64,000 bases of DNA from Metabacillus litoralis (GCF_007994985.1 NZ_VOQF01000006.1:248001-312000), one strand, 5' to 3'; positions 1 to 9,436 are shown, counted from the first letter of the stretch. Made by a program: numbers and translations. The notes: generated by a model from the sequence alone, not told the origin.

Positions 1-720
1 GCCATTGCCAAACACATGAAGTTCAAATGGGACTCCTTGTGCTTTACATGCATTAGCAAATAAATAGCTATTTTCTACAGGTACATGTTGATCTGTAGCT
101 GTATGCCAAAGAAAAATTGGAGGTGTATGTTCTGACACATGGTTTTCTAATGACATATATTCCAATTCCTCTTTTGTTGGATCTTCACCTAATAGTGCTA
201 AAAAAGAATCTTTATGTACAAAAGAAGTAGATGAGATAACCGGATAGGATAAAATCATAGCATCTGGTCGATTACTGATATTTTCATATTCACCACTGAT
301 TTTTAATTCCTTTGCATCATAGTGAACTGCAAGGCTAGCACTAAGATGCCCGCCTGCTGAAAACCCACAAACCGCTAATTTATTTGGAATGATTTTAAAT
401 ACTCCAGCATTTTTGCGAAGAAACATAACTGCTTTGGATAAGTCCTTTAAAGGTTGCAGTTTTAATGGATTTTGCGCTAATAAATTTGTTGTATATGTGA
501 TGACAAATGTATTGTAGCCTTCTTTATAAAACTCCTTAGCAACAAGCTCTCCTTCAGCAGGAGACACCCTTTGATATCCGCCACCAGGAACGACTATCAT
601 TGCTGGTCTTATTTTCTCATCCTCATCATGAATATATGTAACAATATTCGGCATGAAAAGGCCTTTGACAGGGTATGTATAATCCGTTTTTGTCCAAAGG
701 TGATACGCATTAGTAAGCAA
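1..720 (-). CDS. alpha/beta hydrolase (esterase), 3' end outside window
   Basis: Partial gene running off the left edge. The visible 240 residues carry an oxyanion-loop motif PGGGY, the nucleophile elbow GFSAGGHLSA and the acid region HTATDQHVPVENSY. The catalytic histidine would lie just beyond base 1, after ELHVFGNG. This is the layout of COG0657-type acetyl/carbohydrate esterases. I take the TTG at 720 as start because AGAAGGGGA precedes it by 7 nt; no ATG has a comparable site. It follows the GH105 gene by about 150 bp in the same direction, so a role in removing acetyl or other ester groups from pectin-derived oligosaccharides is plausible. The substrate is inference. Confidence 0.8.
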   Translation of the reverse strand, partial: MLTNAYHLWTKTDYTYPVKGLFMPNIVTYIHDEDEKIRPAMIVVPGGGYQRVSPAEGELVAKEFYKEGYNTFVITYTTNLLAQNPLKLQPLKDLSKAVMFLRKNAGVFKIIPNKLAVCGFSAGGHLSASLAVHYDAKELKISGEYENISNRPDAMILSYPVISSTSFVHKDSFLALLGEDPTKEELEYMSLENHVSEHTPPIFLWHTATDQHVPVENSYLFANACKAQGVPFELHVFGNG

Positions 721-876
721 ACTAATTCCCCTTCTTTCAACAGAAAAAATGAAACACCATAGGTACAGAATGCTGGTGAAATTATCTATCAAAACGATCT
801 CTTTTACTAATCTACTAGACTTAGCTAGTAATGGACTACTAACTAAATCTAGTATTATAGATGAAACAGTGAAAAT

Positions 877-1980
877 TTAGATAAACTCATGTAAAAATTC
901 AGATAAACTTAAAACGGCTAAAGATTGTCCATATGGCATTGTTGTCGTTTTGATTTCCTTATAAAAATCTAACGTATTACCCATACCAGTACCTACTGAG
1001 ACTTTTTGTAGAGCACCTTCTTCGTTAATTTCTTCTACAATTCCCTGAATGGCTTTATAAGCAGTTTCCCGATATTCTTGACCAATATAGCGTTTATGAA
1101 TAGATTTCAAGATTCCATAGGCAAAGCCCGCAGTTGCTGAAGCCTCCAGATAAGATGTTTTATCATTGATTAGTGTATGCCATAATCCGCTTTCATTTTG
1201 AAATTCAGCCAATGTTTCGATCTGTCTTTTTAATGTATCAATAAGGAATTCTCTTAAAAAATCTCCTTCTTTTAGATCTAAAATTTCAATAAATTCCGGA
1301 ATTGCAATGGTAATCCAGCAATTGCCTCTGCCCCATAATGCTTCTGCATAATTGTGATTTTCTTCAAATGTCCAGCCATGAAACCATAATCCTGTTTTAC
1401 GGTCACTTAAATACTTAATATGAATTAAAAACTGTTTTTTTGCTTCTTCAATATATTCTTGTTTATGAAACAGTCTCCCGATTTTAGCTAAAGGTAAAAC
1501 TGTCATCATCAACGTATCATCCCATAGCTGATTTTTATTTTCTGGTCCATAAGTCATGTGTTGAAGACCATCTTCTTTTGTTCGTGGCATATCATGCATA
1601 ACCCACTCGGCCCAATTTTCTAAGTAAGGAACAAATGTCTGGTCCTTTGTTTCCTCATATAAAAATGCTAACGTTAATAACGGGGCCATTGTGTTAACGT
1701 TTTTTGGTGGAACACCTTCTTCAAATCTAGCTTTAAACCATTCTGTGATAATATCTAAAGCCTTTTGACTGTTTGTTAGTTTCCAATATTTGAAGATTCC
1801 GTACAACCCAACACCTTGAGGCCAGTTCCAAACATTCCAACTTTTATCATCAACAACTAAACCATCAAAGTTTAATAAAAATTCACCCGTGTTATCTTTA
1901 ATTTGTGAAAGGTTATCCATTAACACATCTATATAGTTTATAATGTCATTTTTTTCTAAGATAGCTTGTTTTTGAACCAT
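877..1980 (-). CDS. GH105 unsaturated rhamnogalacturonyl hydrolase-like protein
   Basis: A 367-residue cytoplasmic protein without signal peptide. The motifs WNWPQGVGLYG, LWDDTLMM, LWFHGW and WGRGNCW are typical of the alpha6/alpha6-barrel families GH88/GH105 (YteR/YesR type), which hydrolyse the unsaturated uronic acid left at the non-reducing end by polysaccharide lyases; the Asp of WDDT is the expected catalytic residue. I start at ATG 1980 because AGGAGG lies 6 nt upstream. An upstream in-frame ATG (2046) would add 22 residues across that ribosome site. The partner is the esterase downstream. The exact substrate (rhamnogalacturonan versus other unsaturated uronides) cannot be read from sequence. 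Confidence 0.87.
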   Translation of the reverse strand: MVQKQAILEKNDIINYIDVLMDNLSQIKDNTGEFLLNFDGLVVDDKSWNVWNWPQGVGLYGIFKYWKLTNSQKALDIITEWFKARFEEGVPPKNVNTMAPLLTLAFLYEETKDQTFVPYLENWAEWVMHDMPRTKEDGLQHMTYGPENKNQLWDDTLMMTVLPLAKIGRLFHKQEYIEEAKKQFLIHIKYLSDRKTGLWFHGWTFEENHNYAEALWGRGNCWITIAIPEFIEILDLKEGDFLREFLIDTLKRQIETLAEFQNESGLWHTLINDKTSYLEASATAGFAYGILKSIHKRYIGQEYRETAYKAIQGIVEEINEEGALQKVSVGTGMGNTLDFYKEIKTTTMPYGQSLAVLSLSEFLHEFI

Positions 1981-2031
1981 AATATACCTCCTGATAATTT
2001 TAGTCATAGCGTTTAATCTACAAATTCTAAA

Positions 2032-2046
2032 ATAAAGCGCTCTCAA
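2032..2046 (-). promoter_or_regulatory. cre-like box in GH105 leader
   Basis: On the minus strand TTGAGAGCGCTTTAT fits the CcpA consensus WTGNAANCGNWNNCW with two mismatches. It lies between the predicted promoter (2145-2173) and the start at 1980, where a roadblock-type cre would act. Weak call. Confidence 0.35.
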
Positions 2047-2144
2047 ATTAATCTTTTAAATTTCCTAATCACTTTGGATTACTTTTGCTTCACTGTTATT
2101 ACGTGTTTACTTTTTACCACTTTTGTTTGTTTATTTCCACTTTA

Positions 2145-2173
2145 ATTATAGAAAATTAACTCTCTATGGTCAA
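2145..2173 (-). promoter_or_regulatory. sigma-A promoter of the GH105 operon
   Basis: Minus strand TTGACC, 17-bp spacer, TATAAT: a near-consensus sigma-A promoter about 165 bp upstream of the GH105 start. The long leader holds the cre-like box. Confidence 0.65.
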
Positions 2174-2261
2174 TAGCAATATTCGCTTTCTTCTTACCGT
2201 CACTTCTTAAGGAAGCGTATGGTCCTATCTCACTTGGAATAAACTTTTGTAAGCAACAGTA

Positions 2262-2287
2262 AAGCGATGGGATTCTCCCCATCGCTT
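2262..2287 (-). terminator. hairpin after the aminotransferase gene
   Basis: Inverted repeat AAGCGATGGG / CCCATCGCTT with a 6-nt loop, about 60 bp past the aminotransferase stop. The minus-strand T tract is poor, so termination may be weak. Confidence 0.5.
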
Positions 2288-2347
2288 ATATTATAAAGTG
2301 ATACCTACTAAACTCGCTCTTTTTAGGAAAACAGAAGATTGGAAGAT

Positions 2348-3703
2348 TTATAATTGAAAAATACTTTCCTTTAAGATCCTAACAATAAAAGCAAAGTCTT
2401 CTTCAGTAATACTTAATGGTGGAGATAGCTGCAAGACATTATTATAGCCCGCAACGGTATCACCATTTTTACTAATTATTAACCCTTTTTCTTTACAAAG
2501 TCCAATCACTTTATTCACTTTATCTAGACTTGCAGGTTTCTTCGTTTGCTTGTTTTCCACTAGCTCAATTCCTAATAACAGACCTTTTCCACGTATATCT
2601 CCAACAAATGGATGATCTTTAATATCTTCAAGTTCATTTAACAACCGTTCTCCTAACTCTTTAGAACGTTGAACTAGCTTCTCATTCTCCATAATTTCCA
2701 AATTTTTTAGAGCTAAAGCACAAGCAGCCGGATTTCCACCAAAGGTGTTAACATGTCGGAATCGGTCATACTCTTCATTACCACTATAAGCTACGTAAAT
2801 TTCTCTTTTCACTGCAGTTGCTGATAAAGGAAGATATGCACTAGTAATCCCTTTAGCCATTGTAATAATGTCTGGTTTAACATCATAATTCATAAATCCA
2901 AACGGTTTTCCTGTTCGACCGAAACCGCAGATAACTTCATCACAAATAAGTAATGCACCGTGCTTTTCACAAATTTCCTTTACTTTTGACATATACCCAT
3001 CAGGCGGTATTAAAATTCCACCACCTGTAATGATTGGCTCCATAATGACACCAGCTACTGTTTGGCTTAATTCCCATGTCATAACACGATCAATCTCATG
3101 AGCACTTTCCAATGTATGAATATCTTCTGGATTACGATACATATCAGGTGGTGCCACATGCAGAAAACCTTGACCTAAAGGTTCATATTTGTATTTCCGT
3201 TCTGCTTGACCTGTTGCTGCAAGAGCACCCATTGAATTACCATGATAAGCCCGATATCGTGAAATAAACTTATATCGGTTATTATCACCTTTTTGTTGAT
3301 GATATTGCCTGGCAATTTTGAAGGCTGCCTCATTTGCTTCCGAACCACTATTAGAAAAGAAGATGACATAATCGTCTCCAAGCCATTCATTCAATTTTTC
3401 TGCTAGCTTTATGGCAGGAACATGACTATGTGCAAGAGGGTAATAGGGCATCTCCTTTAGTTGTTCGTATGCGGCTTGAGCAAGTTCTTTTCGACCATAG
3501 CCCACGTTTACACACCACAAACCTGACATACCATCTAAGTAGCGATTACCATTTATATCTGTTATCCATGCTCCTTCTGCTTTCGTAATAATCAAATTAG
3601 AAGGATTAGGAGCAGATCCTTTCATTGAATGCCAGAGGTATTTCTCATCTGTTTTCTGCAAATTGTGTGTATGATTGGTTGTTTGCATAATAATCAACCC
3701 CAT
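2348..3703 (-). CDS. class III omega-amino acid:pyruvate aminotransferase (beta-alanine type)
   Basis: About 450 residues of a PLP-dependent fold-type I class III aminotransferase. SNSGSEANEAA (phosphate-binding loop), AYHGNSMGA, CDEVICGFGRTG and the PLP lysine in ITMAKGITSAY are all present. It follows the CoA-acylating semialdehyde dehydrogenase by 22 nt, so the pair probably converts beta-alanine (or a similar omega-amino acid) to malonate semialdehyde and then acetyl-CoA. Taurine-pyruvate aminotransferase is a close relative, but no sulfoacetaldehyde acetyltransferase is present. The start is uncertain: ATG 3703 sits too close to AAAGGA, TTG 3697 has ideal 8-nt spacing, and ATG 3688 is also possible. 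Coordinates give the longest form. Confidence 0.85.
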   Translation of the reverse strand: MGLIIMQTTNHTHNLQKTDEKYLWHSMKGSAPNPSNLIITKAEGAWITDINGNRYLDGMSGLWCVNVGYGRKELAQAAYEQLKEMPYYPLAHSHVPAIKLAEKLNEWLGDDYVIFFSNSGSEANEAAFKIARQYHQQKGDNNRYKFISRYRAYHGNSMGALAATGQAERKYKYEPLGQGFLHVAPPDMYRNPEDIHTLESAHEIDRVMTWELSQTVAGVIMEPIITGGGILIPPDGYMSKVKEICEKHGALLICDEVICGFGRTGKPFGFMNYDVKPDIITMAKGITSAYLPLSATAVKREIYVAYSGNEEYDRFRHVNTFGGNPAACALALKNLEIMENEKLVQRSKELGERLLNELEDIKDHPFVGDIRGKGLLLGIELVENKQTKKPASLDKVNKVIGLCKEKGLIISKNGDTVAGYNNVLQLSPPLSITEEDFAFIVRILKESIFQL

Positions 3704-3725
3704 CTTCCTTTAATAGGTTCAATGA

Positions 3726-5183
3726 TTAGTAACGAGCAGTAAGCATTTTCTTGCGAGTATAAAACTCTACTCCATCTTTACCATTTGCATGAAGATCACC
3801 ATAAAAGGATTTCTTATAACCGGAAAATGGGAAGAATGCCATTGGTGCTGGAACTCCAAGATTGACCCCAAGCATACCTGCATCTATTTCTTCACGAAAT
3901 TCGCGAATTGCGCTAGCACTATCAGTATACAAACAGGCACCATTTGCAAATTCAGATTTATTTGTTAGTTCAATAGCTTTCTCTAAAGTACCTACTCTAA
4001 CGATCGATAAAACCGGAGCAAAAATCTCCTCTTTCCAAATGGACATGTCAATTTGAACATTATCAAAAATCGTTGGTCCAACAAAATAACCTTGCTCTTT
4101 TACTACATCATTTCTTCCATCTCGAATGAGAGTTGCTCCTTCCTCTTCACCACTTTCAATATAATGAACTGTGCGATTTTTATGTGACTTCCGAATAACT
4201 GGTCCAAGGAAAACACCTTCATCTAAACCGTTCCCTATTGTAAGATCATCTGCTGCTTTTTTAAGTCGAGCAATTAATTCGTCAGCAACATGACCAACTG
4301 CAACTACAACTGATGCCGCCATACAACGTTCACCAGCAGAACCAAATGCTGCACCTATAATATTTGTCACAGCATTATCTAAATTTGCATCAGGTAAAAC
4401 GATCGAATGGTTTTTCGCACCAGAAAGAGCTTGAACACGTTTACCGTTAGCAGCTGCTGTTTTATATACATACTCAGCAACAGGTTGAGACCCAACAAAT
4501 GAAACTGCTTTCACATCCTCATTTTCCAAAATACCATTAACAACATCATGTGCTCCATGCACGATGTTTAATACCCCGTCTGGAAAACCAGCTTCTTTAA
4601 ATAATTCTGCCAAGCGATTTGCTAATAAGGGTGTTCGTTCAGAGGGTTTTAATACAAATGTATTTCCACATGCTATTGCCAGTGGAAACATCCAGCAAGG
4701 AACCATCATAGGAAAATTAAAAGGTGTGATCCCTCCTATAACACCTACTGGGTAACGATACATACCAGATTCAATACCAGTCGCAATATCAGGTAGCTGC
4801 TCTCCCATCATTAATGTTGGTGCACCTGCAGCAAATTCAACACATTCAATCCCTCTTTGAACCTCCCCATACGCTTCGGTATAACTTTTACCATTTTCTT
4901 GCGTTATTACCTTCGCTAACTCCTCCCATTTGTCGATTAATAGTTGTTGATAACGAAATAAAAATCGTGCACGTTTCGGTACTGCAACCTTTTTCCATGT
5001 TTTGAATGCTTCTTTTGCCACTTCAACTGCTTGATCTAAATCTTTTCTAGTTGAAATGGGTACTCGTGCTATGATTTCACCAGTTGCTGGATTTGGTACT
5101 TCTTCCATTGACCTACTTTCAGACTCAACCCATTGTCCATTAATAAAGTTTTTTAATGGTTGTACAGTTTCTGTTACTTCCAT
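3726..5183 (-). CDS. mmsA: CoA-acylating (methyl)malonate-semialdehyde dehydrogenase
   Basis: A 485-residue ALDH-superfamily protein of MmsA/IolA type: [12 protein letters not shown] near the N-terminus, [28 protein letters not shown], and the catalytic cysteine in GERCMA. The family makes acetyl- or propionyl-CoA from malonate or methylmalonate semialdehyde with CoA and NAD, cytoplasmically. AGGAGG 7 nt upstream supports ATG 5183. It is the first gene of a two-gene operon with the aminotransferase. No inositol (iol) or valine genes are adjacent, so the beta-alanine role rests on the neighbour. Confidence 0.88.
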   Translation of the reverse strand: MEVTETVQPLKNFINGQWVESESRSMEEVPNPATGEIIARVPISTRKDLDQAVEVAKEAFKTWKKVAVPKRARFLFRYQQLLIDKWEELAKVITQENGKSYTEAYGEVQRGIECVEFAAGAPTLMMGEQLPDIATGIESGMYRYPVGVIGGITPFNFPMMVPCWMFPLAIACGNTFVLKPSERTPLLANRLAELFKEAGFPDGVLNIVHGAHDVVNGILENEDVKAVSFVGSQPVAEYVYKTAAANGKRVQALSGAKNHSIVLPDANLDNAVTNIIGAAFGSAGERCMAASVVVAVGHVADELIARLKKAADDLTIGNGLDEGVFLGPVIRKSHKNRTVHYIESGEEEGATLIRDGRNDVVKEQGYFVGPTIFDNVQIDMSIWKEEIFAPVLSIVRVGTLEKAIELTNKSEFANGACLYTDSASAIREFREEIDAGMLGVNLGVPAPMAFFPFSGYKKSFYGDLHANGKDGVEFYTRKKMLTARY

Positions 5184-5227
5184 TTATAAAACCTCCTATG
5201 TTACCGATATTTAAACTTCTTAAACTC

Positions 5228-5259
5228 ATTATATTTGCAATGAACAACATCATTCATTG
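5228..5259 (-). promoter_or_regulatory. mmsA promoter region with inverted repeat
   Basis: A TATAAT lies at 5228-5233 on the minus strand. Just upstream is the inverted repeat CAATGAA-N8-TTCATTG (5238-5259), overlapping where the -35 element would be, as expected for a regulated promoter. No clear -35 hexamer is visible; the regulator is unknown. Confidence 0.4.
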
Positions 5260-5407
5260 GACACTGTGTAAGTTTCTCATTTGAAATTTTCTACATTATG
5301 GGATATACAAAATACAAGTGAGAGATATTTGTGATAAGTCAACATTAAATCAAACAACTTTTTTATGGAATAAATTCTATATTTTACTGAGCTTAAATAC
5401 CCAATGC

Positions 5408-5509
5408 TATGACGACCTTTATCGCAATCCTTCCTCTTGGTTAAGGGCTTCATTGACTCTATGACGACATTTCACATGTCTTTCCTCTCCCTTAAAGCTG
5501 ACTACAGCG
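5408..5509. repeat. imperfect 51-bp tandem duplication in intergenic region
   Basis: CTATGACGAC recurs at 5408 and 5459, followed in both copies by similar TTTCCTC/TTCCTC and TTAAGGG/TTAAAG blocks. Divergent two-copy repeat in the 456-bp gap between mmsA and opuAC; no coding potential seen. Confidence 0.35.
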
Positions 5510-5548
5510 TGAAGGAACAGTCTAGATAGAAAAAATCCAATAAAAAAG

Positions 5549-5589
5549 GCTGTAGACAAACTCGATCTTTTATCGAGTCTGTCTACAGC
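5549..5589 (-). terminator. second terminator after opuAC
   Basis: Hairpin GCTGTAGACA...TGTCTACAGC extended by ACTCGAT/ATCGAGT, followed on the minus strand by a run of six T. Tandem with the hairpin at 5597. Confidence 0.75.
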
Positions 5590-5596
5590 ATGAATG

Positions 5597-5630
5597 AAAA
5601 GGGTAGCTAGTTTATTCTAGCTACCCTTTT
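5597..5630 (-). terminator. terminator after opuAC
   Basis: Perfect 14-bp stem AAAAGGGTAGCTAG / CTAGCTACCCTTTT with a 6-nt loop, starting 10 nt past the opuAC stop, with T-rich 3' arm. Confidence 0.8.
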
Positions 5631-5639
5631 CCATATTAC

Positions 5640-6551
5640 TTATTCTTTTAAATCCTCAATTGAGTCAATATCCATATATGCTGGTACAACTAACCCAAGC
5701 TTAGTTCCTGTAAGGTTTGCACCTAGATCTTCAAAGTTTCCTTCATATTCAGCATAATAATCAGCGTGAGTTGTTGGTAACCATGCGCCTACCATTGCAT
5801 CAGCACTACCATCTGCAATACCAGCCCACATTGGACCTGCATCAACCTGAACTAATTCTACTTCATATCCAACACTTTCTAGAACATTCCCAGCAACATG
5901 TGTGCTTGCAATTACGTCATCCCATGCTACATAAAGAAGCTTAAGCTCTTCACCTTCAACCTCGTTAACACCTTCAGTCCATGCGCTAACTACCTCTTCA
6001 TTTTCACTTACCCATTGTTCTGCTGCTTCAGTTGGTTCATTACCTTCTTGAATTAAATTCATAACTGTTTCAATATGCTCTGGCTCCCAGTTAAATTGAT
6101 CAAGAAGCTTATGAGCATCAGGTTGATCTTCCTTTAATCCTTGACGAGCAATCGTGTTAACATCTTCAGCTCCACCATAGATTCCTTTTGGGTCTTCAAG
6201 GTATTTTAAGTCATAGCTTGCAAATTTCCAGTGTGGACTCCAGCCTGTTACAATGATTGGCTCCTCTTTGTCATATGCCTTTTTCAAAGCTGCGGCCATA
6301 GCAGCACTTGAACCTTCTACTACATCCCAGTCATCTAAACCGTATTCTGGTAAAACTTCATCAATTGTTAACTTCATTAATCCTGCACCAGGATCAATTC
6401 CTACTATTTCATAATCAAGCTGTTCTCCTACAGATGCAGTTGATCCTTCTGATTCTGAAGACGTTGATCCGCTTGTTTCATTTCCTCCACACGCGGCTAA
6501 GCCTACTGTTAGTGTTAATGCTGATGTAATACCTATTAATTTTTTTAACAT
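5640..6551 (-). CDS. opuAC: glycine betaine ABC transporter, substrate-binding lipoprotein
   Basis: A 303-residue OpuAC-family protein. The signal peptide ends at lipobox LAAC, then a Ser/Gly/Glu-rich linker, then the betaine-binding fold with tryptophan-containing motifs VTGWSPHWKFA, LYVAWDDVIAS and DAMVGAWLPTTHADYY that supply the aromatic cage. Membrane-anchored outside the cell. Its ATG overlaps the opuAB stop by 1 nt (TAATG), with AAGGGGG upstream, so it is translationally coupled. It is the last gene of opuAA-opuAB-opuAC and is followed by two terminators. Role: osmoprotectant uptake. Confidence 0.95.
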   Translation of the reverse strand: MLKKLIGITSALTLTVGLAACGGNETSGSTSSESEGSTASVGEQLDYEIVGIDPGAGLMKLTIDEVLPEYGLDDWDVVEGSSAAMAAALKKAYDKEEPIIVTGWSPHWKFASYDLKYLEDPKGIYGGAEDVNTIARQGLKEDQPDAHKLLDQFNWEPEHIETVMNLIQEGNEPTEAAEQWVSENEEVVSAWTEGVNEVEGEELKLLYVAWDDVIASTHVAGNVLESVGYEVELVQVDAGPMWAGIADGSADAMVGAWLPTTHADYYAEYEGNFEDLGANLTGTKLGLVVPAYMDIDSIEDLKE

Positions 6552-7399
6552 TATACTGTTCCCCCTTGTTTTTTCTTACCTATATTTTGTGTGATGCGGT
6601 CTAGTAAAATAGCAATAACAACGATTGCTAGACCTGCTTCAAACCCAACACCAGTTTTAATTTGTGTTACAGCACGATAAACCTCTGTACCAAGTCCTGG
6701 AGCTCCTACCATAGAGGCAATAACAACCATTGATAAAGCCAGCATGATACTTTGGTTAATTCCTGCCATTATCGTTGGCATAGCTAGTGGTAGTTGTACC
6801 TTAAGAAGCTTTTGCTTTGTTGTAGAACCAAATGCTTCAGTTGCCTCAATTAAATCTGCTGGTACCTGCTTAATTCCAAGTACAGTTAAGCGAATTGTCG
6901 GTGGCATCGCAAAAATAACAGATGCAATAACTCCAGGTACCACACCAATACTGAAGAAAAAGATGGCTGGTAGTAAATAAACGAATGCTGGCATAGTTTG
7001 CATCAAATCAAGTATAGGTGTTACTACTTTTCTTACTCTTTCACTTTGTGATGCCCAAATACCAACTGGAATTCCAATCACAATGGAAATCAACACGGCA
7101 GTTAACACAAGAGCCAAAGTTTCTAGCATATCTTCCCAATAACCTAAATTATCAATAAGAAATAAACCTATTAATGCAAATAAAGCAATTCTTATATTAC
7201 AAACCTTCCAAGATAGTAAACTTATAAGAATGATTAATAGAATAGAAGGTATAAAGCCTAAACCAGATACGATTCCTTCAACAAAGAATTCAACACCAGT
7301 AGATATACCATCAAACAATCCATCAAAGGTGTTTGTCATCCAGTCAACTAAAGCATCTATCCAGTCTGCTAAGGGAAGCTTCGGTAAAAATCCTTCCAT
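6551..7399 (-). CDS. opuAB: glycine betaine ABC transporter, permease
   Basis: 282 residues with several hydrophobic spans and the EAA-loop motif EATEAFGSTTKQ that docks on the ATPase. N-terminal stretch without signal peptide, then segments such as IPSILLIILISLLSW and LALVLTAVLISIVIGIP. Matches the BPD_transp_1 permease of the Opu/ProW family in size and position. The ribosome site GGGAGGTGATG lies inside the end of opuAA, 1 nt separating the reading frames, so expression is coupled. Confidence 0.94.
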   Translation of the reverse strand: MEGFLPKLPLADWIDALVDWMTNTFDGLFDGISTGVEFFVEGIVSGLGFIPSILLIILISLLSWKVCNIRIALFALIGLFLIDNLGYWEDMLETLALVLTAVLISIVIGIPVGIWASQSERVRKVVTPILDLMQTMPAFVYLLPAIFFFSIGVVPGVIASVIFAMPPTIRLTVLGIKQVPADLIEATEAFGSTTKQKLLKVQLPLAMPTIMAGINQSIMLALSMVVIASMVGAPGLGTEVYRAVTQIKTGVGFEAGLAIVVIAILLDRITQNIGKKKQGGTV

Positions 7400-7400
7400 C

Positions 7401-8639
7401 TTACATCACCTCCCTAGTTTCTGGTGCTTCAGATTCAGTTTCATTTATATATTGTTCATTTCCAGTAAGTGCACCAATAACAGCACCCTTAATTAAAATT
7501 CCTTTTAATCGGTTATTTTCATCTGTAACTGCAACAGGAATAGTTGCAGCTGACACTTTTTCAAATAAATCTATTAATAACGTTTCCGTTCCAACGACAG
7601 TAGTATCTTTTTCGAGGTAGTACTCTATTGACTGATTTTCTTCAGCTGCTTTTGAAGCATCTTTTGCCGTAATGACACCAAGAAGCTTCTGATGTTTATC
7701 CACAACATATATAGATGAAATTCCTAAGTTCTTCATTAATTTAAGCGCAACACGTGGACCTTTATCAATTTGTACGGTCTCAGCACGCTTCATAACATGT
7801 TGTGCAGTTAGTACCTTCGAAAGATCAACGTCTTCTACGAATCTCTCAACATATTCATTAGATGGACTCATTAATATTTCTTCAGGTGTACCTATTTGTA
7901 CAATGTTACCATCCTTCATAAGGGCGATTCGGTCACCAATACGAAGAGCTTCATCTAAATCATGGGTAATAAAGACAATGGTCTTCTCCATATTAGATTG
8001 TAATTCTAGCAACTCATCCTGCATGTCTTTTCTAATCAATGGATCCAATGCGCTAAAAGCTTCATCCATTAAAAGTACATCAGGATCATTTGCCAGCGCT
8101 CTCGCTAATCCAACACGCTGCTGCATTCCACCACTTAATTGACTTGGGTATTGATTTTCATAGCCATTTAATCCTACTAACTCTAATGCTTCTAATGCTT
8201 TTTTACTTCTTTCTTCCTTTACTACACCTTGAATTTCTAATCCATATTCCGTGTTTTCAAGGACTGTTTTATGTGGAAACAGAGCAAATTTTTGAAAGAC
8301 CATACTTATTTTCTTTCTTCTTACTTCTCTTAGCTCTTCTTTGTTCATTTTCACAACATCTTTACCATCTATTTGAACCTGCCCTAATGTTGGTTCAATA
8401 AGACGATTAAGTAATCGAACTAAAGTAGATTTACCACTACCAGATAAACCCATAATCACGAATATTTCTCCAGCCTTTACTTCAAAGGATGCTCGGTTAA
8501 CACCAACAGTTGAGCCTGTTTCCTTTAAAATTTGTTCCTTTGTTTTCCCTTCCCTAACTAACTGTAAGGCCTTTTTTGATGATTTCCCAAAGATCTTGGT
8601 AACATCATTGACCTTAATCTTTATATGGTTTTCTTCCAT
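7401..8639 (-). CDS. opuAA: glycine betaine ABC transporter, ATPase with CBS domains
   Basis: 412 residues: an N-terminal helix segment, ABC ATPase with Walker A GLSGSGKST, signature LSGGMQQR and Walker B VLLMDEAFSALDP, then two CBS repeats (about residues 280-395) that sense ionic strength in OpuA-type transporters. First gene of the operon, read from a promoter at 8678-8707 and facing the GbsR-family gene across a 254-bp operator region. Length and domain order agree with OpuAA/ProV. Confidence 0.95.
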   Translation of the reverse strand: MEENHIKIKVNDVTKIFGKSSKKALQLVREGKTKEQILKETGSTVGVNRASFEVKAGEIFVIMGLSGSGKSTLVRLLNRLIEPTLGQVQIDGKDVVKMNKEELREVRRKKISMVFQKFALFPHKTVLENTEYGLEIQGVVKEERSKKALEALELVGLNGYENQYPSQLSGGMQQRVGLARALANDPDVLLMDEAFSALDPLIRKDMQDELLELQSNMEKTIVFITHDLDEALRIGDRIALMKDGNIVQIGTPEEILMSPSNEYVERFVEDVDLSKVLTAQHVMKRAETVQIDKGPRVALKLMKNLGISSIYVVDKHQKLLGVITAKDASKAAEENQSIEYYLEKDTTVVGTETLLIDLFEKVSAATIPVAVTDENNRLKGILIKGAVIGALTGNEQYINETESEAPETREVM

Positions 8640-8677
8640 TCTTTCACCTCATTATATTAGCCTCTTAGGACTTCTTA

Positions 8678-8707
8678 ATTATAAACCTAAAACTAATTTT
8701 AGTTCAA
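8678..8707 (-). promoter_or_regulatory. opuA sigma-A promoter
   Basis: Minus strand TTGAAC, 18-bp spacer, TATAAT, about 40 bp upstream of opuAA. The palindromic operator lies immediately upstream. Confidence 0.65.
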
Positions 8708-8730
8708 ACAGTACATATCGTTCCTATCGT

Positions 8731-8770
8731 TCATATAGTACGTACAGAAATAACTGTACGTACTATATGA
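8731..8770. promoter_or_regulatory. perfect palindromic operator, opuA/regulator intergenic region
   Basis: 17-bp perfect inverted repeat TCATATAGTACGTACAG-N6-CTGTACGTACTATATGA. A related half-site GTACATAT and a repeated TATCGTTC lie next to it at 8711-8731. Its position between opuA and the divergent GbsR-family gene makes it the obvious operator for that regulator. Confidence 0.7.
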
Positions 8771-8893
8771 AGATTTTACTTAGAAATGCTCCTTTTTACT
8801 CCTTTTACTTTAATAAAGCAGCCCTTTACATTTCTTTCATAAATATGTAGTGTAGAATTTAAATAATAAGTATTATTTTAGGATGTGAAATAA

Positions 8894-9436
8894 TTGAAGA
8901 ACAATGAAATCTTAGACAGAACCAGGACAATGGTTATAGATTCAATTGCTCAAAATATGATTTTATATGGAATCACCCCCTCCGCAGGACGGTTATACGG
9001 ACTTCTTTTCTATTCCGATAAACCGCTTACGCTTGATGAAATGAAAGAAGAACTCGGGATGAGTAAAACAAGTATGAGTAACTCGGTTAGAAGCTTACTT
9101 GATTTAAATATGGTTGAAAAGGTTTGGGTAAAGGGTGAAAGGAAGGATTTATATACAATAAAAGAAGATTGGTATCAGTGCTTTTTTGACTTTTTTACTA
9201 TCAAATGGAGATCAGCGATCACGACCAATAGCTCGACAATGGAAAAATCAATAGCTCAATTAAAGGAACTTATTGCGGATCCAATGACTTCTGAAGAAAC
9301 CCGTGAGTCTGCCTTACTAGATATTCAAAAACTAGAAGACAGAATTGATTATTATGATTGGCAAAATCGACTCATTGACAGTTTTGAAACAAAGGACATT
9401 CTAAACTTTATACCGATTGAGAAGAAGGAAGAATAG
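8894..9436 (+). CDS. GbsR/MarR-type transcriptional regulator (OpuAR-like)
   Basis: 180 residues with a winged-helix core: GITPSAGRLYGLLFYSD, LTLDEMKEELGMSKTSMSNSVRSL, KVWVKGERKDLY, which are hallmarks of the GbsR family that represses choline and betaine genes in Bacilli. The start is TTG 8894, preceded by AGGATGTGA. It is divergent from opuA; GbsR-family repressors of opuA (OpuAR) are known in other Bacillaceae, so it probably represses opuA through the 8731-8770 palindrome. Effector (betaine or a precursor) is inferred. Confidence 0.85.
   Translation: MKNNEILDRTRTMVIDSIAQNMILYGITPSAGRLYGLLFYSDKPLTLDEMKEELGMSKTSMSNSVRSLLDLNMVEKVWVKGERKDLYTIKEDWYQCFFDFFTIKWRSAITTNSSTMEKSIAQLKELIADPMTSEETRESALLDIQKLEDRIDYYDWQNRLIDSFETKDILNFIPIEKKEE

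Noticed and set aside
2348-3703. Taurine:pyruvate aminotransferase
   Set aside because: No sulfoacetaldehyde acetyltransferase or taurine transporter nearby; partner is a CoA-acylating semialdehyde dehydrogenase. Not fully excluded.
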